Source of the DNA: JBKPNZ01 sp046732895
GTDB taxonomy: Bacteria > Actinomycetota > Thermoleophilia > Solirubrobacterales > 70-9
DNA length: 64,000 nt
Assembly: GCA_046732895.1 (NCBI GenBank)
Contig: JBKPNZ010000008.1
Coordinates: forward strand, 1 to 64,000
Direction: 5' to 3'
In this document: positions 41,521 to 52,726 of the stretch, piece after piece
How positions within the stretch are numbered: the first letter of the stretch is position 1
Layout of the letters: every line of letters starts with the position of its first letter
Program-made: the position numbers and the translations under genes
Notes under the pieces: model-generated
What the model was told of the DNA's origin: nothing
The model's database searches: none
Seen by the model: the letters and a program-made list of their open reading frames with translations, nothing else

Positions 41521-42636
41521 TCATTTGAGCGCTCTCTCGTTTCGAATTTCGCCATCGTGCGTGATGCAGGCGCCGGCGACGACCTCGTCATCGAAGTCGA
41601 GGTGAAGCTCACCCTCCTCCGAGACCAGCAGGCCGAGGAGGTTCTCGACGTTCTTGGCATAGAGCTGCGAGGCGTGGGTCGCCATGTCGCTCGGCAGGTT
41701 CACCGGCGAGATGATCTTCACCCCGCCCTCGTCGACGGTCTTCCCGGCCTGGGTGAGCTCGCAGTTGCCCCCCGAATCGCCGGCAAGGTCGACGATCACG
41801 GAGCCCGGTTGCATGTTGCGGACCGCCTCGGCCGTGATCAGGATCGGCGCCGGCCGTCCGGGGATCTGCGCGGTTGTGATGATCACGTCCTGTTTGGCCG
41901 CCGCGTCGGCGAGCGCATCACGCACCTGCGCGTTCTCCTCGTCGGTCAGCGGCCGGGCGTACCCGCCCTCGGTCTCCGCATCGGGGATGAAATCGAGCTC
42001 GAGCGGCCGCCCGCCGAGGCTCGCGATCTGCTCCCAGGCGGCGCGACGGATGTCGAAGCCGGTCACGATCGCGCCCAGCCGCCTGGCAGTGGCGATCGCC
42101 TGCAGGCCCGCGACGCCGGCGCCCAGGACCATGACCTTCGCGGGCGCGACTGTCCCGGCGGCGGTGGTCATCATCGGGAAGAACCGACCGGCCTCGCGGG
42201 CGGCGACGAGCGTGGCCGCGTACCCGGCGACGTTGGCTTGCGAGGACAGGGCGTCCATCGCCTGAGCCCGGGTGATCCGCGGGATCGCCTCCATCGCGAA
42301 GCTCGTGACGCCGGCCTGCGCCAGCGCGTTGTTGGTCTCGGCCGAGGTGAGGGGAGCGAGGTGACCGATCAGGACCTGGCCGCTGCGAAGGCGGCCGATC
42401 TCATCGAGCGTGGGCACGGCGACCTTGACCACCACGTCGGCGCCCCATGCGGCGTCCGCGGAGCCGACCGCAGCGCCGGCATCGGCGAACTCCTCGTCCG
42501 TGTGCCCGGCCCCTTCACCGGCACCTGACTCGACCGCCACGCCCAGCTTCTTGCCGGTGAGCGTGCGCACGATGTCAGGCACGAGCGCCACCCGGCGCTC
42601 GCCCTCAACGGTCTCTTTCGGAACCCCGACGTTCAC
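41521..42636 (-). CDS. pntA1: NAD(P) transhydrogenase alpha subunit, NAD-binding part
   Basis: 371 residues, related to alanine dehydrogenase. Marks are GVPKETVEGERRVALVPD at the start, the NAD-fold VLGAGVAGLQAIATARRLGA, and the RQD-loop region RAAWEQIASLGGRPLELDF. The membrane and NADP parts follow in the same operon with 53- and minus-4-base spacings. It supplies NADH hydride to domain III. Confidence 0.92.
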   Translation of the reverse strand: MNVGVPKETVEGERRVALVPDIVRTLTGKKLGVAVESGAGEGAGHTDEEFADAGAAVGSADAAWGADVVVKVAVPTLDEIGRLRSGQVLIGHLAPLTSAETNNALAQAGVTSFAMEAIPRITRAQAMDALSSQANVAGYAATLVAAREAGRFFPMMTTAAGTVAPAKVMVLGAGVAGLQAIATARRLGAIVTGFDIRRAAWEQIASLGGRPLELDFIPDAETEGGYARPLTDEENAQVRDALADAAAKQDVIITTAQIPGRPAPILITAEAVRNMQPGSVIVDLAGDSGGNCELTQAGKTVDEGGVKIISPVNLPSDMATHASQLYAKNVENLLGLLVSEEGELHLDFDDEVVAGACITHDGEIRNERALK

Positions 42637-42717
42637 CAGGCGAAAAGCTGCGAGAGCCTAGCCGAAGGACGGCTCACCAAGAGCCACGCGCGGATACACA
42701 CACCGAATCCTTCGCTG

Positions 42718-43794
42718 CTAGGCGGGTGCGGCAACGCCGGCGATCTCGGCGAGGCGCTCGAGGGTGTGGGAGCGCTCGGCGGCATCGAGCTGGATCGGCG
42801 AAACGATGAGACGGTCGACTCCGAGCGCCTCGTACTTGGCGATCCGTGCGCGCACCTCGTCCTCGGTGCCGACCAGCGAGGTCGCGTCGGCGAGCTCGTC
42901 CGGGATCGCCTTGTAGGCGTCGTCGCGCTTGCCGTCAAGGTAGAGCGACTGCACCTCGTCGGCGACGTCGCCGAAGCCGAAGCGGTGGGTCAGGTCGACG
43001 TAGAAGTTGGTGTCGCGCGAGCCCATCCCACCGAGGTAGAGGAGCAGTCCCGCCTTGACGACCGACCGGGCCGTCTCGGTGTCGCCATCGATGGCGATCT
43101 GGAGCGTCGGCGAGATCTCGAGGTCGTCGCGGGCGCGGCCGCCCTTCTCGAAGCCGGCCTCCAAATGCTCGCCCCATGCGTCCTCGAACGCGTCCGGGGA
43201 GCAGAAGATCGGGATCCAGCCGTCGCAGATCTCCGCGGCCATCTCGACCGACTTGCGGCCGATGGCGCCGACGAAGATCGGGATGTAGTTGCGAATCGGG
43301 TGGTAGTTGAGCTTGAGCGCCTTGCCCTGCCCGGTCGTGCCCTCACCGGCCGGCAGGGGGAGCGTGTAGTGCCTGCCCTTGTACTCGACCGGCCCCTCGC
43401 GGGCGACGATCTTGCGGACGATCTCGATGTACTCGCGGGTCCTGCCCCACGGCTTCGGGTACGGCACCCCGTACCAGCCCTCGGAGACCTGCGGGCCCGA
43501 GGGGCCGAAGCCGAAGATGAAGCGACCGCCCGATAGTGCATCGATCGTGCAGCCGGCCATCGCCGCGGCCGCCGGGGCGCGTGCCGGAACCTGCAGGATC
43601 GCGCCGCCGAGCTGGATCGTCTCGGTCTGCGCCGCGAGCCAGGCGAGGACGCTCACCACGTCGGAGCCGTAGGACTCCGCCGCCCACACCGAGTCGAACC
43701 CGAGGCCCTCGACCTCGCGGACGATCTTCAGGGCATCCTCGCCCTGCGGGCCGATTCCCCAGTAGCCGAGGTTGAGTCCGAGCTTCAGCGGCAT
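42718..43794 (-). CDS. LLM-class F420-dependent oxidoreductase (second copy type)
   Basis: 358 residues. LGLNLGYWGIGPQGEDALKIVREVEGLGFDSVWAAESYGSD and the insertion GGRFIFGFGPSGPQVSEGWYG are characteristic of actinobacterial F420-dependent LLM enzymes. The substrate is unknown. It is only about 25% like the copy at 32814 by eye, so this is a separate subfamily rather than a duplicate. The start is ATG 43794, TAGGCT nine bases upstream. Confidence 0.84.
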   Translation of the reverse strand: MPLKLGLNLGYWGIGPQGEDALKIVREVEGLGFDSVWAAESYGSDVVSVLAWLAAQTETIQLGGAILQVPARAPAAAAMAGCTIDALSGGRFIFGFGPSGPQVSEGWYGVPYPKPWGRTREYIEIVRKIVAREGPVEYKGRHYTLPLPAGEGTTGQGKALKLNYHPIRNYIPIFVGAIGRKSVEMAAEICDGWIPIFCSPDAFEDAWGEHLEAGFEKGGRARDDLEISPTLQIAIDGDTETARSVVKAGLLLYLGGMGSRDTNFYVDLTHRFGFGDVADEVQSLYLDGKRDDAYKAIPDELADATSLVGTEDEVRARIAKYEALGVDRLIVSPIQLDAAERSHTLERLAEIAGVAAPA

Positions 43795-43850
43795 GAGGCG
43801 AGGAGCCTATTCACTTAGGCATGTGGGGGTGGGCGGGCGGACCATCCGGC

Positions 43851-43897
43851 CGCTGTCGTCACATTTGCAGCTCCTTCCTGCAAAATCGACGACAGCG
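43851..43897. repeat. Long inverted repeat between kinase and LLM genes
   Basis: CGCTGTCGTCACATTTGCAG and CTGCAAAATCGACGACAGCG are 20-base arms that pair at 17 positions (mismatches at 11-13), around CTCCTTC. It follows the kinase stop on the minus strand. No T-run follows, so it may be a terminator, an RNA stabiliser or a small repeat element. Confidence 0.55.
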
Positions 43898-43911
43898 CCG
43901 AGAATCTTCGG

Positions 43912-45948
<2,037 letters not shown>

Positions 45949-45954
45949 GCGCCG

Positions 45955-45960
45955 ATTATC
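45955..45960 (-). promoter_or_regulatory. -10 hexamer of the kinase gene, leaderless spacing
   Basis: GATAAT on the minus strand ends six bases before the ATG at 45948. Confidence 0.5.
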
Positions 45961-45964
45961 GTCG

Positions 45965-45989
45965 CGCTGCGGGCGGTACGCCCGCAGCG
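45965..45989. terminator. Perfect 11-bp hairpin after the beta-helix gene
   Basis: CGCTGCGGGCG and CGCCCGCAGCG (45965-45975 and 45979-45989) pair fully around a 3-base loop. It is 14 bases past the beta-helix stop on the minus strand and just upstream of the kinase promoter. No T-run. Confidence 0.55.
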
Positions 45990-46002
45990 AACGGGCAGAT
46001 GC

Positions 46003-47451
46003 CTACGGCTTGGCCCCGAACTCGTAGGCGCCGGCGTCGCACTTGGTGCCCTTCGGCCGCGCGAATCCACGCTGATCCGTGCCCTTCGCGCTCTTGCAGT
46101 CCGCCTTCGCGATCAGGTTCCGCGCCAGGCTCGTCTTGGCAATCGCGACGGTCTCCGTGGGTCCACCGTTATCGGTGAGGCCTCCGGTGAAGTCGATCGA
46201 GTCGGCCTGGGCGACGTCGGAGTCGAGGAACGCGCAGCTGGGATCGTCGAACTCCGCAACGTTGAAGCCGCTGGAGATAACCGTCCCGTCGCAGGGATCG
46301 TCGTCGCTGTCGATGATCGACGTGCCGACCGTCGCCGTGCCGCCGGCCCGGGCGATGCTGTCGCCGGTATTGCTGGCGCTGTTGCCGGAGAACGTCGTGA
46401 ACCGCGCCGCGGCGTCACCCGCGTTCACGTAGAGCCCGCCACCGCGGCCGTCGTTGTCACCGCCGACCCCGGCGTCGTTGTCGAAGAGCGTCGAGTTCAC
46501 GATCTTGGCCTCACCGCCGCCGACGTAGATCCCGGCGCCGTGCTCGGACTGGTTGTCGACACCCGAGCTCGTGGTGTTGCCGGAGACAACCGAGCCGCGC
46601 ACCGTCAGGGGCGCCGAGGATCGGATTCCACCGCCGGCGGTGAAGGTCCCGGCACCCGTGGTCGTGGCTCCGGATCCCTGGATCGAGGAGTCGACGATGG
46701 TCATCCCACCCGTCCCGCCGTTATCGATCGCCCCACCCTGAGCGTCGCTGACGGTCGACCCGGCGTCGTTGGCCAGAAAGCTCGTTCGCTTGATCGTGGC
46801 CTTTGCGTTGTTGATGGTGTTGATCGCGCCACCGTGAGCCGCGTCATTCGACTCGAGCAGCGAGCTCTTGATCGTGAGACGGGCTGAATTGGCCGCGTAC
46901 ACACCACCGCCGGCAAACGCGTCACCGGACAGGACGCCGACCCGGTTGAGGGTGAGCTTGCCGTTGATGGCGCGGACGGCGCCACCGCGGGCCTCGGCGA
47001 TGGTGAAGTTCGTCACGTCGCCGTTGGTCAGGGTGAGTCCCTGGAGGGTGAGATTGCTGGACGTCAGGTTCAGATCGAAGATCCGATCGTTCGCGTTCTG
47101 CTTGATCGACGTCTTGGTCCGACCGGCGCCCTTCACGGTCACCGGCCCGCCGCCGCTCACGTCGAGGTCGCCGTTGGCGTTGTTGTTCTCGTTGGTCGAG
47201 ACAAAGCCGAGCTGGTAGTCCTTGGCCTTCAGGACGATCGTGTCTCGCTTCTTCGTCCCCTTCGGGCACCCGCTCACCTTGTCGTTCAGGCGGGCCGCCT
47301 CGACCGCCTCGCGCAGGGCACAGTCGTGGTCGGTCGCGATCTCGTCGTCGAACGTGTCGACCTTGATCGTCGTGGCCGTGGCCGGGGCCTGCCCCGCAAC
47401 CAGTACGGCGGCGAAGGCGAAGAACAGAACCGAAAGACGACGACGAGTCAC
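46003..47451 (-). CDS. Secreted beta-helix protein with choice-of-anchor-type end
   Basis: 482 residues from GTG 47451, with GGAAGGGG upstream. A signal peptide (RRRLSVLFFAFAAVLVAG) is cleaved near ATA. The CALREAVEAAR motif, repeated GGAI/GGGV strands and the GAYEFGAKP end are typical of polymorphic outer-membrane/CSLREA-type beta-helix proteins. CxSG-like pairs may form disulfides. It diverges from the P-type ATPase. Confidence 0.75.
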   Translation of the reverse strand: MTRRRLSVLFFAFAAVLVAGQAPATATTIKVDTFDDEIATDHDCALREAVEAARLNDKVSGCPKGTKKRDTIVLKAKDYQLGFVSTNENNNANGDLDVSGGGPVTVKGAGRTKTSIKQNANDRIFDLNLTSSNLTLQGLTLTNGDVTNFTIAEARGGAVRAINGKLTLNRVGVLSGDAFAGGGVYAANSARLTIKSSLLESNDAAHGGAINTINNAKATIKRTSFLANDAGSTVSDAQGGAIDNGGTGGMTIVDSSIQGSGATTTGAGTFTAGGGIRSSAPLTVRGSVVSGNTTSSGVDNQSEHGAGIYVGGGEAKIVNSTLFDNDAGVGGDNDGRGGGLYVNAGDAAARFTTFSGNSASNTGDSIARAGGTATVGTSIIDSDDDPCDGTVISSGFNVAEFDDPSCAFLDSDVAQADSIDFTGGLTDNGGPTETVAIAKTSLARNLIAKADCKSAKGTDQRGFARPKGTKCDAGAYEFGAKP

Positions 47452-47552
47452 GCGAACCCCTTCCGGAGCGCGCGGCATCCCACCCATGCGGACAAGCCTG
47501 ATGCGCCCCCCAAATTTGACGAGACGGCCGCGACAGTAGCAGCGCGCTCCGC

Positions 47553-47558
47553 TATAGA
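47553..47558 (+). promoter_or_regulatory. -10 hexamer of the P-type ATPase gene, leaderless spacing
   Basis: TATAGA ends seven bases before the GTG at 47566, which supports that start. Confidence 0.5.
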
Positions 47559-47565
47559 TGGTCCG

Positions 47566-50043
47566 GTGGAAGCGGGGCGACATCCTCAGGGCCTGTCGGA
47601 GATCGAGGCTCAACGACGCCTCGATCGCCTCGGCCCGCCGCCCGAGCCTCAGAGCCGCTCGGTGGCGAGCATCGTCGCCGGAAACGTCTTCACGCTCTTC
47701 AACCTCATCCTAGGTGTCTTCTTCCTGCTGGTCCTCTCGCTCGGCCTTTTCGCCGACGCGCTCTTCGGCTTCGTCGCGATCATCAACTCCGCGATCGGCA
47801 TCCGCCAGGAGCTGAAGGCCAAGGAGACCCTCGACCAGATCGCGCTCCTGGTGGCGCCGCGTGCGAAGGTGATCCGCAACGGCACCGTCCGCGAGCTCCA
47901 CTCCGACGAGGTCGTCCCGGGCGACGTCGTGCGTGTCGAACCCGGGGACCAGCTCGTCGCCGACGGCCCGGCGATCGAATCGCGCGGGCTGACCCTGGAC
48001 GAGTCGATGCTCACCGGCGAGTCCGACGGCGTGCGCAAGCGCCGCGGCGACCGCCTGCTCTCCGGCGCCTTCTGCCTCTCCGGGTCGGGTTACTACGAGC
48101 TCGACGCCGTCCGCGACTCGAGCCACGCCGCCAAGGTCGCGGGCGAAGCGCGCGAGTTCCGCCATCCGCCCTCGCCACTCCAGGTCGAGGTGAACCAGGT
48201 GCTGAGCGCGACGACCATTGTGATGATCCCCCTCGGCCTGATCCTGATCGTCGCGCTCGGCATCCGCAACGAGGGGCTCACCGACTCCGCCCAGACCGCC
48301 ACCGCCGGGCTGATCACGATGATCCCCGAGGGCCTGGTGCTGCTGATGAGCGTGACGCTCGCGGTCGCCGCGGTGAAGCTCGCCCGCATGAACACCCTTG
48401 TGCAGCAGATGAGCGCCACCGAGGCGCTCGCAGCCGTCGACACGATCTGCGTCGACAAGACCGGCACGCTCACCGATGGCACGCTGGATCTGATCACCGT
48501 GGAGGCGGCCGACCCCGAGCATGCCCAGGCCGCCGAGCGAGCGCTCGGCCGCTTCGCGCACTCCGCCGGCGAGCGCAACCGCACGCTGCAGGTGATCGCG
48601 GAGCGGTACCCGGCCTCGCCCGAACAGGTCGTCGCCGAGGTCCCCTTCTCGTCGTCGTGGAAATGGAGCGGCGTGACGCTGAACGGCCGCCGCGCCCCCC
48701 GCAGCTACGTGCTCGGCGCGCCCGACATCCTCACGGCCGCGGGCGCCATGACCCTCCCGCCCCTCCTTCAGCGGGCGCTCGAGCAACACACCGCCGCGGG
48801 CCGACGCGTCGTCGCCTTCGGCGAGGGCACCGGGCGCCTGCCCGACGACCCCTCTCGTCAGCCGCCGCCGCCCTTGGAAGCGCGCGCCCTCGTGGTCCTG
48901 GAGGAGCGGCTGCGTCCCGACGCCGCCGAGACCGTCGCCTTCATGCGCGACCAGCAGGTCGACCTGAAGCTCATCTCCGGCGACGCGCGCGCCACGGTGA
49001 CCGCGGTCGCGCAGGCGGTGGGCGTCCCGGCCGAAGCAGGTGTGATCGAAGGACCAGGACTCCCAGATGAGCGATCCGCGCTCGCCAAGGCCGCCGAGGA
49101 GAACACCGTCTTCTGCCGGATCAGCCCGGAGCAGAAGAAGGCGCTCGTCGGCGCGCTCGGCGATCGCGGCCGCTTCACCGCGATGATCGGCGACGGCGTC
49201 AACGACGTGCCCGCGCTGAAGCAGGCGCGCATGGCCGTCGCGATGGGCTCCGGCAGCCAGATCACGAAGGGCGTCGGCGACATCGTGCTGCTGAAGGACC
49301 AGTTCTCGATGCTTCCCCGCGCCGTCGCCGAGGGCCGCCGCATCGCGCGCAACATCCACCGGCTCGGGCGCCTGTACCTGACGAAGTCGGTCTACGCAGC
49401 CTTCCTGATCACGGTCACGGCCATCTTCGGATTCACATTCCCGTTCCTGCCGCGGCACTTGACGGTCGCGGCGCTGCTCACGATCGGGATCCCCTCGTTC
49501 GTCCTGGCCCTTGCGCCCAGCGAGGGACCGCTCTATCGCGGCCGGCTGCTCCGCGCCCTCGCCGCCTTCGCCTTCCCGGCCGGAGTCGCGATGGGGATCG
49601 CCTCGGAGCTCTCGTTCTTCTTGGTCGACAGCGTGTTCGGCGGGACCCTAACCGAGGGCTACACGGCGGCAACGACGACGCTGATCGTGCTCGGCCTCTG
49701 CTTCATCCTGCTGCTGGAGCGGGGCCCGGGGCGCGAGCACATCACCATTCAGAGCTACATGCTCGCCATGATCGCCGGCCTTGGCGCCATCTACGCCCTG
49801 ATCCTCGCGGCCGCCCCGGTCCGGGACTTCTTCGACCTCGAGCTCCTGAGCGCCGGGCAGTGGTTCCTCTCGCTGGCCTGCGTGGCCCTCGGCCTGATCA
49901 TCGCCGCCCTCGCCTGGCGCCTGCCGTATGTGCAGCAGCTCGAGGAGGGCCCGGACGTCGAGCCTCACGACGAGGGCCCCGCGCCGACACATACCCCGGT
50001 CACGAGTGAGAAACCTGCGGTCACACCCGAGGCGAGAGCATGA
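47566..50043 (+). CDS. P-type cation ATPase, CtpE-like
   Basis: 825 residues. Conserved motifs are LTGES (actuator), IPEGLVLLMSV (membrane segment 4), DKTGTLTDG (phosphorylated Asp) and MIGDGVNDVPALK. There are about ten membrane segments and no heavy-metal-binding domain. The PEGL motif and organisation resemble mycobacterial CtpE, a calcium uptake pump, so Ca or Mg transport is likely. The longer upstream frame is antisense to the beta-helix gene. It overlaps pyk by four bases (ATGA). Confidence 0.88.
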   Translation: MEAGRHPQGLSEIEAQRRLDRLGPPPEPQSRSVASIVAGNVFTLFNLILGVFFLLVLSLGLFADALFGFVAIINSAIGIRQELKAKETLDQIALLVAPRAKVIRNGTVRELHSDEVVPGDVVRVEPGDQLVADGPAIESRGLTLDESMLTGESDGVRKRRGDRLLSGAFCLSGSGYYELDAVRDSSHAAKVAGEAREFRHPPSPLQVEVNQVLSATTIVMIPLGLILIVALGIRNEGLTDSAQTATAGLITMIPEGLVLLMSVTLAVAAVKLARMNTLVQQMSATEALAAVDTICVDKTGTLTDGTLDLITVEAADPEHAQAAERALGRFAHSAGERNRTLQVIAERYPASPEQVVAEVPFSSSWKWSGVTLNGRRAPRSYVLGAPDILTAAGAMTLPPLLQRALEQHTAAGRRVVAFGEGTGRLPDDPSRQPPPPLEARALVVLEERLRPDAAETVAFMRDQQVDLKLISGDARATVTAVAQAVGVPAEAGVIEGPGLPDERSALAKAAEENTVFCRISPEQKKALVGALGDRGRFTAMIGDGVNDVPALKQARMAVAMGSGSQITKGVGDIVLLKDQFSMLPRAVAEGRRIARNIHRLGRLYLTKSVYAAFLITVTAIFGFTFPFLPRHLTVAALLTIGIPSFVLALAPSEGPLYRGRLLRALAAFAFPAGVAMGIASELSFFLVDSVFGGTLTEGYTAATTTLIVLGLCFILLLERGPGREHITIQSYMLAMIAGLGAIYALILAAAPVRDFFDLELLSAGQWFLSLACVALGLIIAALAWRLPYVQQLEEGPDVEPHDEGPAPTHTPVTSEKPAVTPEARA

Positions 50044-51479
50044 CCACGATGTCCGGCGGCGAGCGCCGCACGAAGATCGTCACCACGATCGGCCCGGCGA
50101 CGCGCTCGCCCGAGCGCATGGCGGAGCTGATCGAGGCGGGCGCGGACGTATTCCGCCTCAACTTCTCCCACGGCTCGCGCGAGGACCACGCGGAGAACAT
50201 CAAGTCCGCACGGGCGGCCGCCACGCAGTCCGGCAAGGAGATCGGCCTGCTCGGCGACCTGCCCGGGCCCAAGCTGCGGATCGGCGACCTCGACGGCGAC
50301 GTCATCAACCTCGAGCCCGGGACCGACGTGACACTCGACTGCGGCGCGGAACCCGGGGGCGAAGGCATCCGCATACCGGTCTCCTGGCATGGGCTGCCGG
50401 CCGCGGTTCGCGAGGGGCAGCAGGTCTACCTCGCCGATGGCCGCATCCGCCTCCGGGTCACCGAGTCGCTTCCGAGCGAGGTCCGCTGCGAGGTGGAGGT
50501 CGGCGGGGCGGTCGCCTCCCACCAGGGTCTGAACCTTCCGGGCAGCGAGGTGCCGCTGCCGGCGGCCGGCCGCGAGGACCTCGCCTGGGTTGACTTCGCG
50601 GTTGAGCAGCAGATCGACCTGCTGGCCGTGTCGTTCGTGCGCCGCGCCGAGGACCTGGTCCCGGTCGAGCGACGCATCCGGACCGGCGGCGCCGACATCC
50701 CGGTCGTCGCCAAGATCGAGAAGCCGGAGGCGGTCGAGCGCGCCGAGGAGATCATCAAGACGGCGACGGCGGGAGTCATGGTCGCTCGCGGCGACCTCGG
50801 CATCGAGCTCCCGATCGCCTCGATTCCCGTCGTACAGAAGCGCCTGCTCGCGCTCGCGGGGAAGCTCTCGCGGCCGTCCATCACCGCGACGCAGATGCTC
50901 TCGTCGATGGTCACCTCGAACCGGCCCACCCGCGCCGAGGTCACCGACGTCGCCAACGCGATCTTCGACGGCACGGACGCCGTGATGCTCTCGGAGGAGA
51001 CAGCGGTCGGCCAGTACCCCGTCGAGGCGGTGCGCGTGATGGACGACATCGCGCGGGAGACCGAGGAGGCGCTCCCCTACGGCGACTGGGTCTTCAACCG
51101 CGTCGCCGCGGATGGCAGCGACGTGGCGGCATCGGTCGCGCGGGCTGCGGTCGGTTCGACCTACACGCTCGGCCTTTCCGCGATCGTCGTGCCCACGCGG
51201 AGCGGCCGCACCGCCCGCCTTGTCTCGGCCCACCGCCCGAAGGTGCCGGTGCTGGCGGTGTCGCCGCGGATCGAGACAGTGCGCCGCCTGAACCTCCTGT
51301 TCGGGGTGCGCTGCGCGCTTGCCGAGGACTGGACCAGCCTGCGAGCCCTGCTCGACGACTGCGCCCGCCTTGCGCTCGACACCGGGATCGCGTCCTCAGG
51401 CGATCTGATCGGCGTCACGGCCGGCCTGCCCGAGCAGCAGCTGGGCACGAACCTCTTCGAAATCCACCGGGTCCCGTAG
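50040..51479 (+). CDS. pyk: Pyruvate kinase
   Basis: 479 residues. It converts PEP and ADP to pyruvate and ATP. Marks are TKIVTTIGPATRS, RLNFSHGS, VAKIEKPEAVE, ARGDLGIELP, SITATQMLSSM and DGTDAVMLSEETAVGQYP. The usual DTKGPEIR is GDLPGPKLR, as in some actinobacterial and archaeal enzymes. Potassium- and allosteric-site details cannot be read reliably. It is co-translated with the ATPase gene, which is an unusual pairing. Confidence 0.95.
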   Translation: MTTMSGGERRTKIVTTIGPATRSPERMAELIEAGADVFRLNFSHGSREDHAENIKSARAAATQSGKEIGLLGDLPGPKLRIGDLDGDVINLEPGTDVTLDCGAEPGGEGIRIPVSWHGLPAAVREGQQVYLADGRIRLRVTESLPSEVRCEVEVGGAVASHQGLNLPGSEVPLPAAGREDLAWVDFAVEQQIDLLAVSFVRRAEDLVPVERRIRTGGADIPVVAKIEKPEAVERAEEIIKTATAGVMVARGDLGIELPIASIPVVQKRLLALAGKLSRPSITATQMLSSMVTSNRPTRAEVTDVANAIFDGTDAVMLSEETAVGQYPVEAVRVMDDIARETEEALPYGDWVFNRVAADGSDVAASVARAAVGSTYTLGLSAIVVPTRSGRTARLVSAHRPKVPVLAVSPRIETVRRLNLLFGVRCALAEDWTSLRALLDDCARLALDTGIASSGDLIGVTAGLPEQQLGTNLFEIHRVP

Positions 51480-51489
51480 CCGGGGGCGT

Positions 51490-51996
51490 CTACTCCGCGT
51501 ACTCGGCGCCGGCCGCCTTACAGGCCGTGTCGCGCAGGCGGTCCATCAGCTCGCGCAGCGTCTCGGCCTCTTCGGCTGACAGACGGCTGGCGAAGGATGC
51601 CTCGAACGCCTCGGCGTAGACGGGCCACATGTCCTGAAAGACCGCCTCGCCGGACTCCGTGAGGGCGATCAAGTGCCCGCGCCGATCGGAGGGGCACTCG
51701 CGCCGCTCGATCACGCCGGCGGCGACCATGCGATCGACGAGCCTCGTGAGACCGCTCTTCGAAATCGTCAGGTGAAGCCCCAGCTCGCGCGGGCGCAGAC
51801 GATGGTTATCGGCGCGATGGAGCGCCGCCAGCACGCCGAACCAGGCGAGCGGCGGCAGCTGCTCGTCCGCTAGCGCCTCCTCGAGGCGGTCGACGAGCGC
51901 AGCATGCGCGTTGACGAGCGCACGCCAGGCGTCGAGCTGGATCTCCGGGATCCCCGGCTTGACCGGGGCGAGCGTGGTGGCGGTGGACGAGCTCAT
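51490..51996 (-). CDS. MarR-family transcriptional regulator
   Basis: 168 residues from ATG 51996 (ATG 52005 possible). LRPRELGLHLTISKSGLTRLVDRMVAAGVIERRECPSDRRGH is the MarR winged helix. It diverges from yceI and a flavin reductase with two CAACxGTTG palindromes between. This layout matches quinone- or thiol-responsive MarR repressors; the signal is inferred. The convergent pyk stop is 10 bases away. Confidence 0.88.
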   Translation of the reverse strand: MSSSTATTLAPVKPGIPEIQLDAWRALVNAHAALVDRLEEALADEQLPPLAWFGVLAALHRADNHRLRPRELGLHLTISKSGLTRLVDRMVAAGVIERRECPSDRRGHLIALTESGEAVFQDMWPVYAEAFEASFASRLSAEEAETLRELMDRLRDTACKAAGAEYAE

Positions 51997-52013
51997 TGCC
52001 TGCATTGTAGCGG

Positions 52014-52064
52014 CAACTGTTGACATCGCAACTAGTTTTGCTAGGGTTTCCTCAACAACAGTTG
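52014..52064. promoter_or_regulatory. Divergent promoter with two MarR-type palindromes
   Basis: CAACTGTTG (52014-52022) and CAACAGTTG (52056-52064) are 9-bp palindromes differing only at the centre. On the plus strand TTGACA (52020-52025) and TAGGGT (52042-52047) are 16 bases apart and form a plausible yceI promoter, with the first palindrome overlapping its -35. Confidence 0.6.
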
Positions 52065-52130
52065 TATAAACAACTAATGCACAGACAACTTCCCCGCAAA
52101 CGGCGATAGACGCCGGAGAGGAGCACACAG

Positions 52131-52694
52131 ATGAGCACCACCGCAACGGTCGATCAGGCCACCGCCATCCCGGCGGGCACCTGGGACATCGACCCGATTC
52201 ACTCGACGATCGGCTTCGAGGTCAAGCACTTCGGGGTTTCGACGTTCCGCGGCCGCTTCAACGGCTACGAGGGGACCCTGGAGGTCTCGGATTCAGGCCT
52301 CGAGAAGGTCTCGGGGGAGATCGACGTCGCCTCGATCGACGTCAACGATGAGCAGCTCTCGGGCCACCTGCAGTCGGAGGACTTCTTCGACACGGCGAAC
52401 CACCCGAAGCTGCGGTTCACGTCGACTGCGATCGAGCAGCTTGCCGACGGCAGCCTCCATGTCACCGGTGACCTCGAGATCCGCGGCACGACCAAGCCGG
52501 TCGAGCTCGACGTTCACCTCGACGCAGTCGGCGTCGGCCCCGACGGGAGCGAGCGGGTCGGCCTGCTCGCGAGCGGCGAGATCGACAGGACCGCGTTCGG
52601 CATCACCTACAACAGCACGCTCGCCAACGGCGCCCTGCTGATCGGCGAGCGCGTGAAGCTCGTGCTGTCGGTCGAGGCGGTCAAGCGCGCCTAG
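52131..52694 (+). CDS. YceI-family lipid/quinone-binding protein
   Basis: 187 residues. The YceI beta-barrel is clear: GTWDIDPIHSTIGFEVKHFGVSTFRGRF, HLQSEDFFDTANHPKLRF, and FGITYNS. Such proteins bind isoprenoid chains of quinones. There is no signal peptide, so it is cytoplasmic here. GGAGAGGAG precedes the ATG. It is likely co-transcribed with the flavin reductase and controlled by the divergent MarR. Confidence 0.9.
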   Translation: MSTTATVDQATAIPAGTWDIDPIHSTIGFEVKHFGVSTFRGRFNGYEGTLEVSDSGLEKVSGEIDVASIDVNDEQLSGHLQSEDFFDTANHPKLRFTSTAIEQLADGSLHVTGDLEIRGTTKPVELDVHLDAVGVGPDGSERVGLLASGEIDRTAFGITYNSTLANGALLIGERVKLVLSVEAVKRA

Positions 52695-52726
52695 CGCGAG
52701 CCGGCGACCAGAGGAAGGGATCGGCG

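Noticed and set aside
41109..41660. N-terminal extension of pntB
   Set aside because: It lies out of frame over pntA2; pntB homology begins at the ATG at 41108.
47326..47565. N-terminal extension of the P-type ATPase
   Set aside because: It is antisense to the beta-helix signal peptide, has no family similarity, and the -10 at 47553 points to GTG 47566.
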